From assembly GCA_910577295.1 (NCBI GenBank), contig CAJTLS010000001.1:107755-171754 (forward strand): a DNA stretch of 64,000 nucleotides, given 5' to 3'. Origin of the DNA: an uncultured Eubacterium sp. Lineage in GTDB: Bacteria; Bacillota; Clostridia; Lachnospirales; Lachnospiraceae. The position numbers and the translations under genes were made by a program. Of this stretch, positions 44,644 through 53,256 are shown in pieces. Every line of letters begins with the position of its first letter. Position 1 is the stretch's first letter. The notes below the pieces were generated by a model. The model was not told the DNA's origin. It saw only the letters and a list, made by a program, of their open reading frames with translations, and did not search any database.

Positions 44644-45669
44644 ATGCTGAATACAGTATATCAGTTAGTGGCGCCTCGCAAGTTTGAGGTGACTTATGAA
44701 AATGTAGGTTTGCAGGGTACGGATGTCATCGTGCGGCCGACACACCTGTCTATTTGTAATGCTGACCAACGCTATTATCAGGGGCTTCGGGAAGCTCATG
44801 TCTTACAGGAGAAACTTCCGATGGCGCTTATCCATGAGGCGGTCGGCGTGGTGCTTCGAGATTCGACGGGGGCGTTCAGTCCGGGCGAAGAGGTCGTTAT
44901 GATACCGAATACGCCAACGGAAGAGGATGAGTTTATTGCTGAAAATTATCTGCGTTCCAGTAAGTTCCGTGCGAGTGGTTTTAATGGTTTTATGCAGGAG
45001 TATGTTAAAATCCGGCAGGACCGTTTGGTGCGTCTCCCACAGGGGATTGATAAGAAAGTAGCTGCTTTTACGGAGATTGTCAGCGTCAGTGTTCATGCGA
45101 TTACGCGCTTTGACAAGATTGCCCATGCCAGAAGAGATGCCATCGGTATTTGGGGCGACGGCAATTTAGGATATATTACGGCGCTTTTATTTAAGACGAT
45201 GTTTCCAGATACAAAATTATATATTTTTGGCATCAGCAGAGAGAAGTTGTCCGATTTTACATTTGCGGATGCGACTTATACGGTTAGTCATATACCGGAC
45301 GATTTGAAACTTGACCATGCGTTTGAGTGTGTGGGAGGAGCTGGTTCGGGGAAAGCGATTGACCAGATAATAGATTATATTAAACCGGAGGGTACGCTTT
45401 CTATTTTGGGAGTATCAGAGTACCCAGTACCGATTAATACGCGCATGGTGTTGGAAAAGGGGCTGCGTATTTTTGGCAGCAGCCGGAGTGGGAGAAAAGA
45501 TTTTGAAAAGACAGTAGCTCTCTACGAGGAACATCCAGAAGTTGTCAACTATTTGTCGAATATTGTGGGAGCAGTAATTCCGGTACATTCCATTTCGGAT
45601 ATGAAGAAAGCGTTTGAGACAGATATTCAAAAGAGTTTTGGAAAAACTATTATGCTGTGGGAGAAGTGA
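44644..45669 (+). CDS. tarJ: Ribulose-5-phosphate reductase (TarJ), medium-chain dehydrogenase family
   Basis: A 341-residue zinc-type medium-chain dehydrogenase/reductase. The catalytic Cys lies in LSICNADQRYY, followed by LIHEAVGVV and a Rossmann nucleotide-binding region (GIWGDGNLGY). It reduces ribulose 5-phosphate to ribitol 5-phosphate for TarI. The pair argues for ribitol phosphate in the polymer alongside the glycerol phosphate expected from TagD. RBS GGAG is nine bases before the ATG. Confidence 0.92.
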   Translation: MLNTVYQLVAPRKFEVTYENVGLQGTDVIVRPTHLSICNADQRYYQGLREAHVLQEKLPMALIHEAVGVVLRDSTGAFSPGEEVVMIPNTPTEEDEFIAENYLRSSKFRASGFNGFMQEYVKIRQDRLVRLPQGIDKKVAAFTEIVSVSVHAITRFDKIAHARRDAIGIWGDGNLGYITALLFKTMFPDTKLYIFGISREKLSDFTFADATYTVSHIPDDLKLDHAFECVGGAGSGKAIDQIIDYIKPEGTLSILGVSEYPVPINTRMVLEKGLRIFGSSRSGRKDFEKTVALYEEHPEVVNYLSNIVGAVIPVHSISDMKKAFETDIQKSFGKTIMLWEK

Positions 45670-45675
45670 TAAATA

Positions 45676-47118
45676 ATGATAGCAGTTATTATGCCAGTAT
45701 ACAATACAGAAGAGTATTTAAGGGCGGCCATTGATAGTGTGATTTGCCAAACACTGCCTTTTGAGGAGAATATCCGGTTGTATCTCATTGATGACGCCAG
45801 CACGGATGGTTCACTAAAGATTTGTCAGGAATATCAGAAGAAGTATCCAGACAATATTGTCGTAAAACATTTTGAGGAGAATCAGGGAGTATCGGCAATA
45901 AGAAATTATGGAATACGTCAGTGCCGTAAATGTGGTGATGTGATTGTGAGCTTTCTCGATTCGGATGACAAGTTTGGTGAAGATGTCTTTGAGCGGGTTG
46001 TGGAATTTTTTGACGAACATCCAGATATTAATATGGCTACGGTGGAGATTATGCTTTTTGGAGCGATGACGAAAGACCATAAAATCAATTGGCGTTTTCG
46101 TGACAAAGAGGTTGTCAATATACAAAAAGACTATACGAATCCACACTATTACATTGGAGGTGCTTTTGTGCGGCGAACAGCCTTACAGAAGCTTGAATTT
46201 GATGAAACAATGCAGTTTTGGGAAGATGCGTTGGCGATTAATCAGGTGATTCTAGATGAGGGGCAGTACGGTCTGGTTTCGGGCGTATATTATTATTACC
46301 GCAAGCGTAGTGACGAGTCCTCTCTTGTGGATGTGGCGTGGAAGAGTAAGGAGAGGTACACTTCTTTTTTAGAATCCGGATATGGGAAGATTATGGCCTG
46401 TTCCAAAAGGTCAAAGCACCGGATAATTCCGTATGTCCAGTTTCTTGTCGCCTATCATATGAGACTTTTTATGGTGCGGAAACGGCAGCAGGATATCAGC
46501 GATACGTTGACGGAAGAGGAGATTGTCGAACTTCGCAGGAAACTGCAAAAAATATTAAAAAAGATAAAAGTAAATATTATTCTTCAAGTGCCGACGTCGC
46601 TTCCCATTATTGAAGAGATGTTGTCAATCCGTGCGGGGAGGCAGATTCGCGCCAAAAGAGTGTATCGTGACAAGGAATGCCTGTTTGTTTATAAGGGAGT
46701 GGAACTTGCCAGAATATCAGAACGGCGAGTGCAGTTATATAAGCCGATAGATAAACCGGATTCCGAATTTGACGGAATGTGGAAAGCAACGTTTTACACT
46801 CCGGTCTATGCAATGAAAAAGCAGGACAAGCTGTTTGTCAAATATCATGGTGAGCGGATTGAGGCCAGAGAGTATCGCGGCCGTAAGCAGCTCTTTATTT
46901 TAGGCAAGAGGCTGCGCTGTTTTTACCATGCAAGATTTGCCATTGATTTGCCAGCGGATTGGGATACATTGACGTTTGGTATCTATCTGGCGGAGGGCGA
47001 TACGGAAGTTCTGCTTAACCGAATCGAACGTCAGGAGTGGGAAATGCGGCAAAAGGGTCTTTCTTCCGGCGAAGAGATGGAGATGGCAGACGAAGAAGCT
47101 GCCGACAAAATGTTATAG
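45676..47118 (+). CDS. GT2 family glycosyltransferase
   Basis: A 480-residue enzyme. GT2 domain ~1-230 with VIMPVYNTEEYL, LIDDASTDGS, FLDSDD and FWEDALAINQ (acid residue of the EDxxxxx motif). The C-terminal ~250 residues form an extra domain without membrane segments, beta-rich toward the end. Such long GT2 enzymes commonly work on teichoic acids and capsules. It follows tarJ by six bases and probably glycosylates the ribitol or glycerol phosphate chain. Its last six bases overlap tail-to-tail with the KdsC-like gene on the other strand. Confidence 0.9.
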   Translation: MIAVIMPVYNTEEYLRAAIDSVICQTLPFEENIRLYLIDDASTDGSLKICQEYQKKYPDNIVVKHFEENQGVSAIRNYGIRQCRKCGDVIVSFLDSDDKFGEDVFERVVEFFDEHPDINMATVEIMLFGAMTKDHKINWRFRDKEVVNIQKDYTNPHYYIGGAFVRRTALQKLEFDETMQFWEDALAINQVILDEGQYGLVSGVYYYYRKRSDESSLVDVAWKSKERYTSFLESGYGKIMACSKRSKHRIIPYVQFLVAYHMRLFMVRKRQQDISDTLTEEEIVELRRKLQKILKKIKVNIILQVPTSLPIIEEMLSIRAGRQIRAKRVYRDKECLFVYKGVELARISERRVQLYKPIDKPDSEFDGMWKATFYTPVYAMKKQDKLFVKYHGERIEAREYRGRKQLFILGKRLRCFYHARFAIDLPADWDTLTFGIYLAEGDTEVLLNRIERQEWEMRQKGLSSGEEMEMADEEAADKML

Positions 47119-47619
47119 CTCCTCAATATCTTCGGCGGTAATGCGGTTTTCCAAAATCATATCAATGGCTTCCCGCACCGGCCCCTCTCCGGCCTGTTTT
47201 GTTAAGAGGATGTCAATATAGGGGCGTATCTGATCGGCACAGTCTGCCGGAGCAAAAGAGACTCCTGCGACTTTCATTGCCCCTAAATCGTTCAAATCAT
47301 CGCCTATGTAGCAAACCTCTTCCGGCTGCAAATCATATGTTTTCATTAATTCTTTTACCGTTGCCGCCTTTTTTGTGATTCCCTGAAAAAGGATTTGGAT
47401 ACCGATTTCCTGACAGCGGCGGCGGACGATTTCAGAAGTGCGTCCCGTAATAATGACGGGCATGATATCATGTTTGATTAGGAGCTTAATTCCCAAGCCG
47501 TCTTTGGGGTTAAAGGCTTTCATGGCTTCTCCGTCATTGCTGATGTAGATTTTGCCATCAGTCAAGGTTCCGTCCACATCCATGATAAACATTTTTATTT
47601 TTGTTAAATCAATACTCAT
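47113..47619 (-). CDS. KdsC-like HAD phosphatase (sugar-acid 8/9-phosphate type)
   Basis: A 168-residue HAD phosphatase of the KdsC/C0-cap subfamily: DVDGTLTDG near the N-terminus (nucleophile Asp of DVD), ITGRTSEIV, lysines in KKAATVKEL, and GDDLND. KdsC family members remove the phosphate from a just-formed ulosonic acid phosphate (KDO-8-P or related 9-phosphates). This is the last gene of a minus-strand operon with a DRE-TIM aldolase and a KdsB-like cytidylyltransferase. RBS GGAG is ten bases before the ATG. True KDO is not expected in a Gram-positive, so a related acid is the likely substrate. Confidence 0.87.
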   Translation of the reverse strand: MSIDLTKIKMFIMDVDGTLTDGKIYISNDGEAMKAFNPKDGLGIKLLIKHDIMPVIITGRTSEIVRRRCQEIGIQILFQGITKKAATVKELMKTYDLQPEEVCYIGDDLNDLGAMKVAGVSFAPADCADQIRPYIDILLTKQAGEGPVREAIDMILENRITAEDIEEL

Positions 47620-47637
47620 CTCATTGGCTCTCCTTTT

Positions 47638-49251
47638 TTATACTAATACATTTTCAAAATGCGAAGGGGTAATAAACTCGATGGAGCACTGTGAGTTTCT
47701 TGTATTCATATAATCTTCCAACATGCTGCGGATGTTGCGGTTTGCTTCTTCTGCATTCATTTTATTTCGCGTCTTTTCCATGGCTTTTTGAACATAGTTC
47801 TGATTCGTCGTATTATGGCTGTAGCCGTCGAACCCGGCGATGGCGATACTATTTACGTCCATTAAATCAAGAAGGCGGAGAAGAAGGATTCCGGAATTGT
47901 CAAGCTGCTCCCATCCGCACTTTACCAAACGGGTAAAATCAATAATATACTGGTCTTTTTCCTTCACGGTTGTCACATTGGAAGTGACAATTTTTTTGTA
48001 GTCGCCAAAATGGGTCGCGCTCTTCCAATAGCGATAGCGGTTTTTATTGCTAAAGTATGCAAAATGAATCGGAAAATCGGCCGAGAGCAGATTGACGCTT
48101 ATGACAACAGGGTTCCTGCTCTCGCAGTAATTATCTATCTTTTCTTTGTGCATGACAAGGGAATGTCCCGGCAGCAGGATAAGGATGTCCTGTCCGCGAA
48201 GAGTTTTCTTCAACTGCTCAATGGCTTCCAAGTCATCGCATTGCGTGTTCAGATATTCCAAGTATGTTTTCTCTAATAAATCATAATCGTAATGCTTGCG
48301 GTCGGATGCATCCAGACGATTTAAGAGGAAATTAATGTCGCGGCTGGCGATACCGGCCTTTGTTGCCAAATAGGAAATGTTGTTGACGTGAGCGCTGTGT
48401 GAACCCGCCAGAAAATAAGGAATGGAATAGCCCCATTCGTACTGGTTATGGAACCCGTCAATGTAATTGTCGATTAAGTCTAAGATAGTATCAATATCGT
48501 AACCGCTGTTAAACTTACGGTTCATATACTGCATAACGAGTTCGGTATTCGTGTTGCCGGCGCCGCGCCCCATGCCGGCCATGGAAGTGTCGATGACAAT
48601 ATCGCGCAGACCCTGACTCATTTCAATAAAATCCTGTGAAAGAGAAAAGGACATCTGCAGATTGTTATGGGAATGAAAACCGATTTTAGCATTTGTCCAT
48701 AAGTTGTGGTGGATTAGATAGAACACCCGCTGCAAATCTTCGCGGTACATAGAGCCGAACGTATCTACAATCGAAAATGCATATGGTTCCAAATCATTGA
48801 CTGCTTCAATCAGCTCTAGCAGTTCCGTATCTGTATAGCCGAGAATATCAACTGGCTGCACATACAGTTTATATCCCTTTTCGACGATACTGCGGCAAAA
48901 AGGAATGACGTCATACCGCTCTTTCTTAAAAAAGCAGGCACGTACGCCGTCAATTGACCTTCCGTCATAGGGCTCCAGTTTATCAATATGATAGCGGCTG
49001 TAGTCGGCGAGGCAGACATACGACGCCTGCTTGCGGTCTTCTGGTAAAAAAGGACGTATCTGCGCCGCATTGTTAAATATTGTGCTGCCGTTTTGATGTG
49101 GTTCATCTTTTAAAAATCCGCACTCAATGACGTCGACGCCGCTTTCGGTGAGGCCGCGAATGCTTCCTTTGATGGCTGTATTGCCAAACTGGCTGTCAAT
49201 GAGATAACCGCCGTCACGTAAGGTGCAGTCTAAAATATTTACTCGTTTCAT
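47638..49251 (-). CDS. DRE-TIM (HMGL-like) aldolase fused to a sialyltransferase-like domain
   Basis: A 537-residue fusion. Residues 1 to ~300 are an HMGL-like/4-hydroxy-2-oxovalerate-aldolase type TIM barrel: TLRDGG with metal ligand Asp13, FHSHNN with His193 and His195, and GMGRGAGNT at ~226-234. Residues ~350-537 contain PGHSL (361-365), NSGILLLRLLDLM (452-464) and GFDGY (473-477). Their order and spacing mirror the GNGPSL / SG-helix / GxDxY pattern of CstII-type and DUF115 transferases, though the Asn-Gly of the first motif is changed. It likely builds a 2-keto acid from pyruvate or a related donor and an aldehyde sugar. RBS GGAGG is five bases before the ATG; 18 bases separate its stop from the KdsC-like gene. 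Confidence 0.8.
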   Translation of the reverse strand: MKRVNILDCTLRDGGYLIDSQFGNTAIKGSIRGLTESGVDVIECGFLKDEPHQNGSTIFNNAAQIRPFLPEDRKQASYVCLADYSRYHIDKLEPYDGRSIDGVRACFFKKERYDVIPFCRSIVEKGYKLYVQPVDILGYTDTELLELIEAVNDLEPYAFSIVDTFGSMYREDLQRVFYLIHHNLWTNAKIGFHSHNNLQMSFSLSQDFIEMSQGLRDIVIDTSMAGMGRGAGNTNTELVMQYMNRKFNSGYDIDTILDLIDNYIDGFHNQYEWGYSIPYFLAGSHSAHVNNISYLATKAGIASRDINFLLNRLDASDRKHYDYDLLEKTYLEYLNTQCDDLEAIEQLKKTLRGQDILILLPGHSLVMHKEKIDNYCESRNPVVISVNLLSADFPIHFAYFSNKNRYRYWKSATHFGDYKKIVTSNVTTVKEKDQYIIDFTRLVKCGWEQLDNSGILLLRLLDLMDVNSIAIAGFDGYSHNTTNQNYVQKAMEKTRNKMNAEEANRNIRSMLEDYMNTRNSQCSIEFITPSHFENVLV

Positions 49252-49281
49252 AACTTCCTCCCTTTGTCAGGGGAAGATGTT

Positions 49282-50019
49282 TTATGCATTCTCTTCCCCT
49301 TGTATAATCCGCTCTACTTTTTCTACATGTTCTGGTAAATCAACGCCAATGGAAGAATATTCGGTTTCTTTCAGGCGTATTTTATAGCCTTTCTGCATGG
49401 CCCGCAAAGGCTCGATTCCCTCGCCAAGCTCCAGTTCGCTCTGCGCCAGCTCAGAAAAGGTTTTAAGAAACTCCCGCTTATATGCATATATCCCGACATG
49501 CCGGAAGACGCGTGCGAGTTGTCCGTCTTTGCAGTTGGACGGAATGACGGAGCGAGAGAAAAACATCGCATCGCCGTTGTCATCGGTTACTACCTTTACC
49601 GTGCTGTATGCCCTGATTTCTTCGGGGTCTGTTATCTCTTTCTTTAAACTTCCGAAATATACGCTGTCGTCTTCGAGAAAGATGGAGATTACCTGACGAA
49701 TCATCTCTGGATGAATAACCGGTTCGTCACCCTGAACGTTGACAAATAAATCTCCGTCTACTTTTGTCGCCACTTCCGCTACGCGGTCGGAACCGGTTTT
49801 GTGCCGACTGGAAGTCATAATGACTTTCATATTATGTTCTTCACAGACGGATTTGATACGTTCGTCGTCGGTTGCAATGTATACTGAATCAAATTCTTTT
49901 ACTTTTTCTGCCTGTTGATAAACCCAATATATCATTGGCTTGCCGCAGATAGGGACAAGTGGCTTGCCGGGAAAGCGGGTGGACTTGTAACGGGCAGGAA
50001 TAACGCCAATAATTTTCAT
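49282..50019 (-). CDS. KdsB-like CMP-sugar-acid synthetase
   Basis: A 245-residue cytidylyltransferase of the KdsB type: VIPARYKSTRFPGKPL at the N-terminus, then ATDD, TSSRHKTGSDR, VNVQGDEP and HVGIYAY. KdsB activates KDO with CTP to CMP-KDO. Here, with no KdsA, KdsD or LPS genes in view, it probably activates the product of the neighbouring aldolase and phosphatase. The start is the ATG six bases after GGAGG; an ATG six codons earlier is weaker. 14 bases separate it from the upstream transferase gene. Confidence 0.9.
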   Translation of the reverse strand: MKIIGVIPARYKSTRFPGKPLVPICGKPMIYWVYQQAEKVKEFDSVYIATDDERIKSVCEEHNMKVIMTSSRHKTGSDRVAEVATKVDGDLFVNVQGDEPVIHPEMIRQVISIFLEDDSVYFGSLKKEITDPEEIRAYSTVKVVTDDNGDAMFFSRSVIPSNCKDGQLARVFRHVGIYAYKREFLKTFSELAQSELELGEGIEPLRAMQKGYKIRLKETEYSSIGVDLPEHVEKVERIIQGEENA

Positions 50020-50033
50020 GGAGTACCTCCGAA

Positions 50034-52100
50034 TCATGTTTTAATGTTGAGAACATCCTCCAGCTTTACCCGTGGGAAAATCTCAAGGTTTCCGCCGCGG
50101 GTTGCATTGTAAATGCGGATGTCGTGTTTTTTACTGTATTCATCAAGCAGGGCATACACTTCCATGGAGCGGTCTATGATGTGCTTGCCAATCTGTTTTG
50201 TTGTGAGAGTATTTGCTTTCATTCTCGTTTTAATGCGGTTAATATCGGTTTCCGCTACTTCTTTCGTAGTATAATTATCCGTAAAATGGCCTTTTTTATC
50301 ATGGGGATTGGTGCAGTCGACACCGAGGAGATAAATCTCTTTAAAACCCATGTGAAATGCCATCTCGGCAGCCAGCGACAAAACGGTGGCTTTTATCATA
50401 CAGTAGGCAAATATATTGCCGCGCACTTTGTAGCGCTCGCTCTGAATGGTGTGGATATAAGTAGTATCTACTGGTTTTTTGCGCATGCGCCGATATGTTC
50501 TCTCCGTAGTAAAGAGAGGAGCTTTAATCATATCGGAGAGCTCCAACCCCAATTTGGAGCCGTAAATCGTATCGGAAACACAGTGAAAGGAGGGACGCCA
50601 GTTCGTCTTGTCAAAAATTTTGTAGACCATATTCGTGCCGAACGTGTACTCGTCCTGCAGCAGATTGAGGTCATCCCCGTTCAGGCTCGGCCCATTTCCA
50701 ATGAGAAAGCAGCGCTCGCCCTGATGGCTGTCTTTTAATTCGAGCAGGCGCAGGCTGTTATTGTTGTGAAACATACCGTGTGAGCGGAAGAGGCCGAGTA
50801 CATTGTAATTTAGCAGTTGAAGCAGAATGCGGATTCGGTTGAGTGTTTTCCGGCTGTACCGCACTATATTTTCCCGGAAACTGCGTTTGTGTAAAACCTG
50901 CGTAAAGCACTGTTCTATTACCCGATGTGCCGAATTGCCATCTTCTAACGGATTGAATTTGGCATTGAAGTTTCGATATGTTTCTCCATATGTGAAATGC
51001 TGTAATTGGTTCCGGATGGCGTCTGCCAGTTCGTCAATCGTCGAAGTAACCGGCCCCGGCAGCTCTTCCAGAGGAAGATAGAAGCCGCGGATATCCTCAT
51101 CATAGCGCTCCCTGTCAAACATATGAAAAACCATCGGACGCTTTAAATTTGCATAATCAAACATAGTGGAGGAATAGTCGGTAATCATTAAGTCACTCAT
51201 CAGATAGAGCTCATTAATATCCTCCGCCTGACTGACGTCAATAATCTGCGGACAATCTAACAGGTTTGCCAGATTACGAATTTGATGATGGGAGCGGAAC
51301 AAAAGAAAATAGTCTTTTCCCAAAGAATCCATCAGGGCGGGCAAATCAACATCATTGTGCCAAATAAAACGCCCCTGTTCATCAACATAAGAATCGCGCC
51401 ATGTCGGAGTGTATAAGAGAACTTTTTTATCGCTCGGAATATTCCATTTTTCTTTCCACGCCGCCACTTCCTTTTCGGTGTAATGAAACAACTTGTCGTT
51501 GCGTGGATATCCGGTTGCCACGATGGCGTTCTGCTGTTTGTCGGAAAGGCAGAATGCGGACGTTATCTTTTCTGTATAGTACGGTGACGGGGAAAGGAAG
51601 CAGGTCACTTTTTTCCCCTTTTTCCGGTAGCGTTTGTGCATATATTTCTTCGTCTGACGCGGGTCTGAATCCGTAGTAATATCACAACCGAGGCGTTTGA
51701 GGGGAGTGCCGTGCCATGTCTCAATATAAATTTGTGTTTTTGCCGGTTTTAGATAATCGGCAACGGTTACGTTGTTAATCCAATATTTGGCAGAGGCGTA
51801 GTAGCGGAGACATTCGGAACTGCCTTTGCGCACTAAAATCGTGTGGTGGTTTTCTAAAAGAAAAAGGTATTTTTCCGGTTCTTCGAAAACCCATACAAAA
51901 TAGTAAGAGCGAAATTCTTCATCCTGAATCAGCTCTTCGTATATAGCCCTGACACTATCCGAGTACTGTCTGCCCGCATAGGCTTCGAATACAATATAAT
52001 TATCAGAAATCGTAGATGTCAGGTGGATAAAATGATAGCGCAAACGATTTTTATAAAAAGATAAAGTCTGTTTTAACATATATCGGTAACGCTGTTCCAT
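50034..52100 (-). CDS. TagB-type transferase fused to DUF115/GT42-like transferase domain
   Basis: A 688-residue fusion. Residues 1 to ~400 are a TagB/TagF GT-B domain with His130-Gly131 in TWHGTPLKRLG, LLYTPTWRDSY, LFRSHH and ITDYSSTMFDY. Residues ~460-660 begin GNGPSLNGDDL (from Gly468), continue IKATVLSLAAEMAFHMGFKE and end LLGVDC (593-596). This is the pattern of DUF115/Maf and CstII-type (GT42) enzymes, which use CMP-nonulosonic acids. The enzyme therefore probably adds both a polyol phosphate and a CMP-linked sugar acid to the polymer. Start at 52100, ten bases after AAGGA. First gene of the minus-strand operon, with a strong promoter. Confidence 0.85.
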   Translation of the reverse strand: MEQRYRYMLKQTLSFYKNRLRYHFIHLTSTISDNYIVFEAYAGRQYSDSVRAIYEELIQDEEFRSYYFVWVFEEPEKYLFLLENHHTILVRKGSSECLRYYASAKYWINNVTVADYLKPAKTQIYIETWHGTPLKRLGCDITTDSDPRQTKKYMHKRYRKKGKKVTCFLSPSPYYTEKITSAFCLSDKQQNAIVATGYPRNDKLFHYTEKEVAAWKEKWNIPSDKKVLLYTPTWRDSYVDEQGRFIWHNDVDLPALMDSLGKDYFLLFRSHHQIRNLANLLDCPQIIDVSQAEDINELYLMSDLMITDYSSTMFDYANLKRPMVFHMFDRERYDEDIRGFYLPLEELPGPVTSTIDELADAIRNQLQHFTYGETYRNFNAKFNPLEDGNSAHRVIEQCFTQVLHKRSFRENIVRYSRKTLNRIRILLQLLNYNVLGLFRSHGMFHNNNSLRLLELKDSHQGERCFLIGNGPSLNGDDLNLLQDEYTFGTNMVYKIFDKTNWRPSFHCVSDTIYGSKLGLELSDMIKAPLFTTERTYRRMRKKPVDTTYIHTIQSERYKVRGNIFAYCMIKATVLSLAAEMAFHMGFKEIYLLGVDCTNPHDKKGHFTDNYTTKEVAETDINRIKTRMKANTLTTKQIGKHIIDRSMEVYALLDEYSKKHDIRIYNATRGGNLEIFPRVKLEDVLNIKT

Positions 52101-52150
52101 AATAAACGGTTCCTTTCTGCTCAATAGTAAAACTATCCTGATACCTTTCT

Positions 52151-52179
52151 ACTATACCGATAAAATAGGGAAAAGTCAA
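52151..52179 (-). promoter_or_regulatory. Promoter of the aldolase/CMP-sugar operon
   Basis: On the minus strand: TTGACT (plus 52174-52179), a 17-base spacer and TATAGT (plus 52151-52156). It lies about 50 bases upstream of the TagB-DUF115 start and is divergent from the next promoter. Confidence 0.7.
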
Positions 52180-52196
52180 ATATTCCCGCTTAAAAG

Positions 52197-52226
52197 TTGA
52201 CAAACAGGCAGGAAATAAGATAAAGT
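52197..52226 (+). promoter_or_regulatory. Promoter of the GtrB-like glycosyltransferase gene
   Basis: Perfect TTGACA (52197-52202), an 18-base spacer and TAAAGT (52221-52226), 31 bases before the start codon. Confidence 0.65.
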
Positions 52227-52257
52227 AATAGGATAACAGGCACAGGAGGATGCTGGA

Positions 52258-53247
52258 ATGGCAGATAAGAAAACAATATATATGGTAGTTCCATGTTATA
52301 ATGAAGAAGAAGTACTAGATGAGACGACGAAACGTTTGTCGGCTAAAATACAAAATCTGATAGATTCGGGAAAGATTAGTGAGAAGAGCCGGATTTTATA
52401 TGTCAACGATGGCTCGAAAGATCAGACATGGATGATTATTTCCCGTTTACATGAAGAATACGCATTGGTAAGCGGTTTAAATTTATCCCGTAACCGGGGG
52501 CATCAGAATGCGGTGCTGGCGGGATTGATGTATGTAAAAAATTATTGTGACGCCGCTATTTCCATGGATGCGGATTTGCAGGATGATATCAATGCTATTG
52601 ATGAGATGGTGGACAAGTTTAACAGTGGTTGTGATGTTGTGTATGGAGTTCGCAGCAGCCGGAAAAAGGATTCGTTTTTTAAGAAATTCACGGCCGAGGG
52701 GTTTTATAAGCTGATGAAATGGATGGGCGTGGATATTGTATTTAACCATGCGGATTTCCGGCTTATGAGTAAGCGTGTGCTGCGCCAGTTGGAAAATTAT
52801 AAAGAAGTAAATCTCTTTCTTCGGGGGATGGTTCCGCTTATCGGATATCCGGCAGATAATGTCTATTATGAAAGAGAGGAGCGTTTTGCCGGAGAGAGCA
52901 AGTATCCGTTGAAGAAAATGCTTTCGTTTGCCTTTGATGGTATCACTTCTTTTAGTGTAAAACCGATTCGCTTTATCCTCAGTTCGGGAATGCTCATTTT
53001 TCTCATCAGTATCGCGATATTAATTTATTCTATCGTGCGCTATTGTATGGGGGCTACCGTTCTCGGCTGGAGCAGTCTGATGGTTTCCATTTGGGCTCTG
53101 GGCGGTTTGCAATTGCTGGCGATTGGTGTTGTCGGCGAGTACATTGGCAAGATGTATCTGGAGACGAAAGGGCGGCCGCGCTTTGCGATTAAGGACGTGC
53201 TCAATGATGTGGAAGAAATAGAAGAGATTTTTGATTGTACAAAATAG
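52258..53247 (+). CDS. GT2 family glycosyltransferase with membrane anchor (GtrB/YkoT-type)
   Basis: A 329-residue enzyme. The GT2 domain (~1-225) has MVVPCYNEEEVLDE, VNDGSKDQT, NRGHQNAVLAGL and SMDADLQDD; two C-terminal membrane segments (~237-260 and ~272-295) follow. It belongs to the polyprenyl-phosphate glycosyltransferase group (GtrB, ArnC, CsbB), which charge undecaprenyl phosphate with a hexose. RBS AGGAGG precedes the ATG. A GtrA domain is supplied by the convergent next gene. Confidence 0.92.
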   Translation: MADKKTIYMVVPCYNEEEVLDETTKRLSAKIQNLIDSGKISEKSRILYVNDGSKDQTWMIISRLHEEYALVSGLNLSRNRGHQNAVLAGLMYVKNYCDAAISMDADLQDDINAIDEMVDKFNSGCDVVYGVRSSRKKDSFFKKFTAEGFYKLMKWMGVDIVFNHADFRLMSKRVLRQLENYKEVNLFLRGMVPLIGYPADNVYYEREERFAGESKYPLKKMLSFAFDGITSFSVKPIRFILSSGMLIFLISIAILIYSIVRYCMGATVLGWSSLMVSIWALGGLQLLAIGVVGEYIGKMYLETKGRPRFAIKDVLNDVEEIEEIFDCTK

Positions 53248-53256
53248 TGAAAACGA

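Noticed and set aside
47113..50019. Reading the KdsB/KdsC homologues as an LPS KDO pathway
   Set aside because: The organism is a spore-forming Gram-positive with LCP and teichoic-acid genes, and KdsA, KdsD and LPS genes are absent here.
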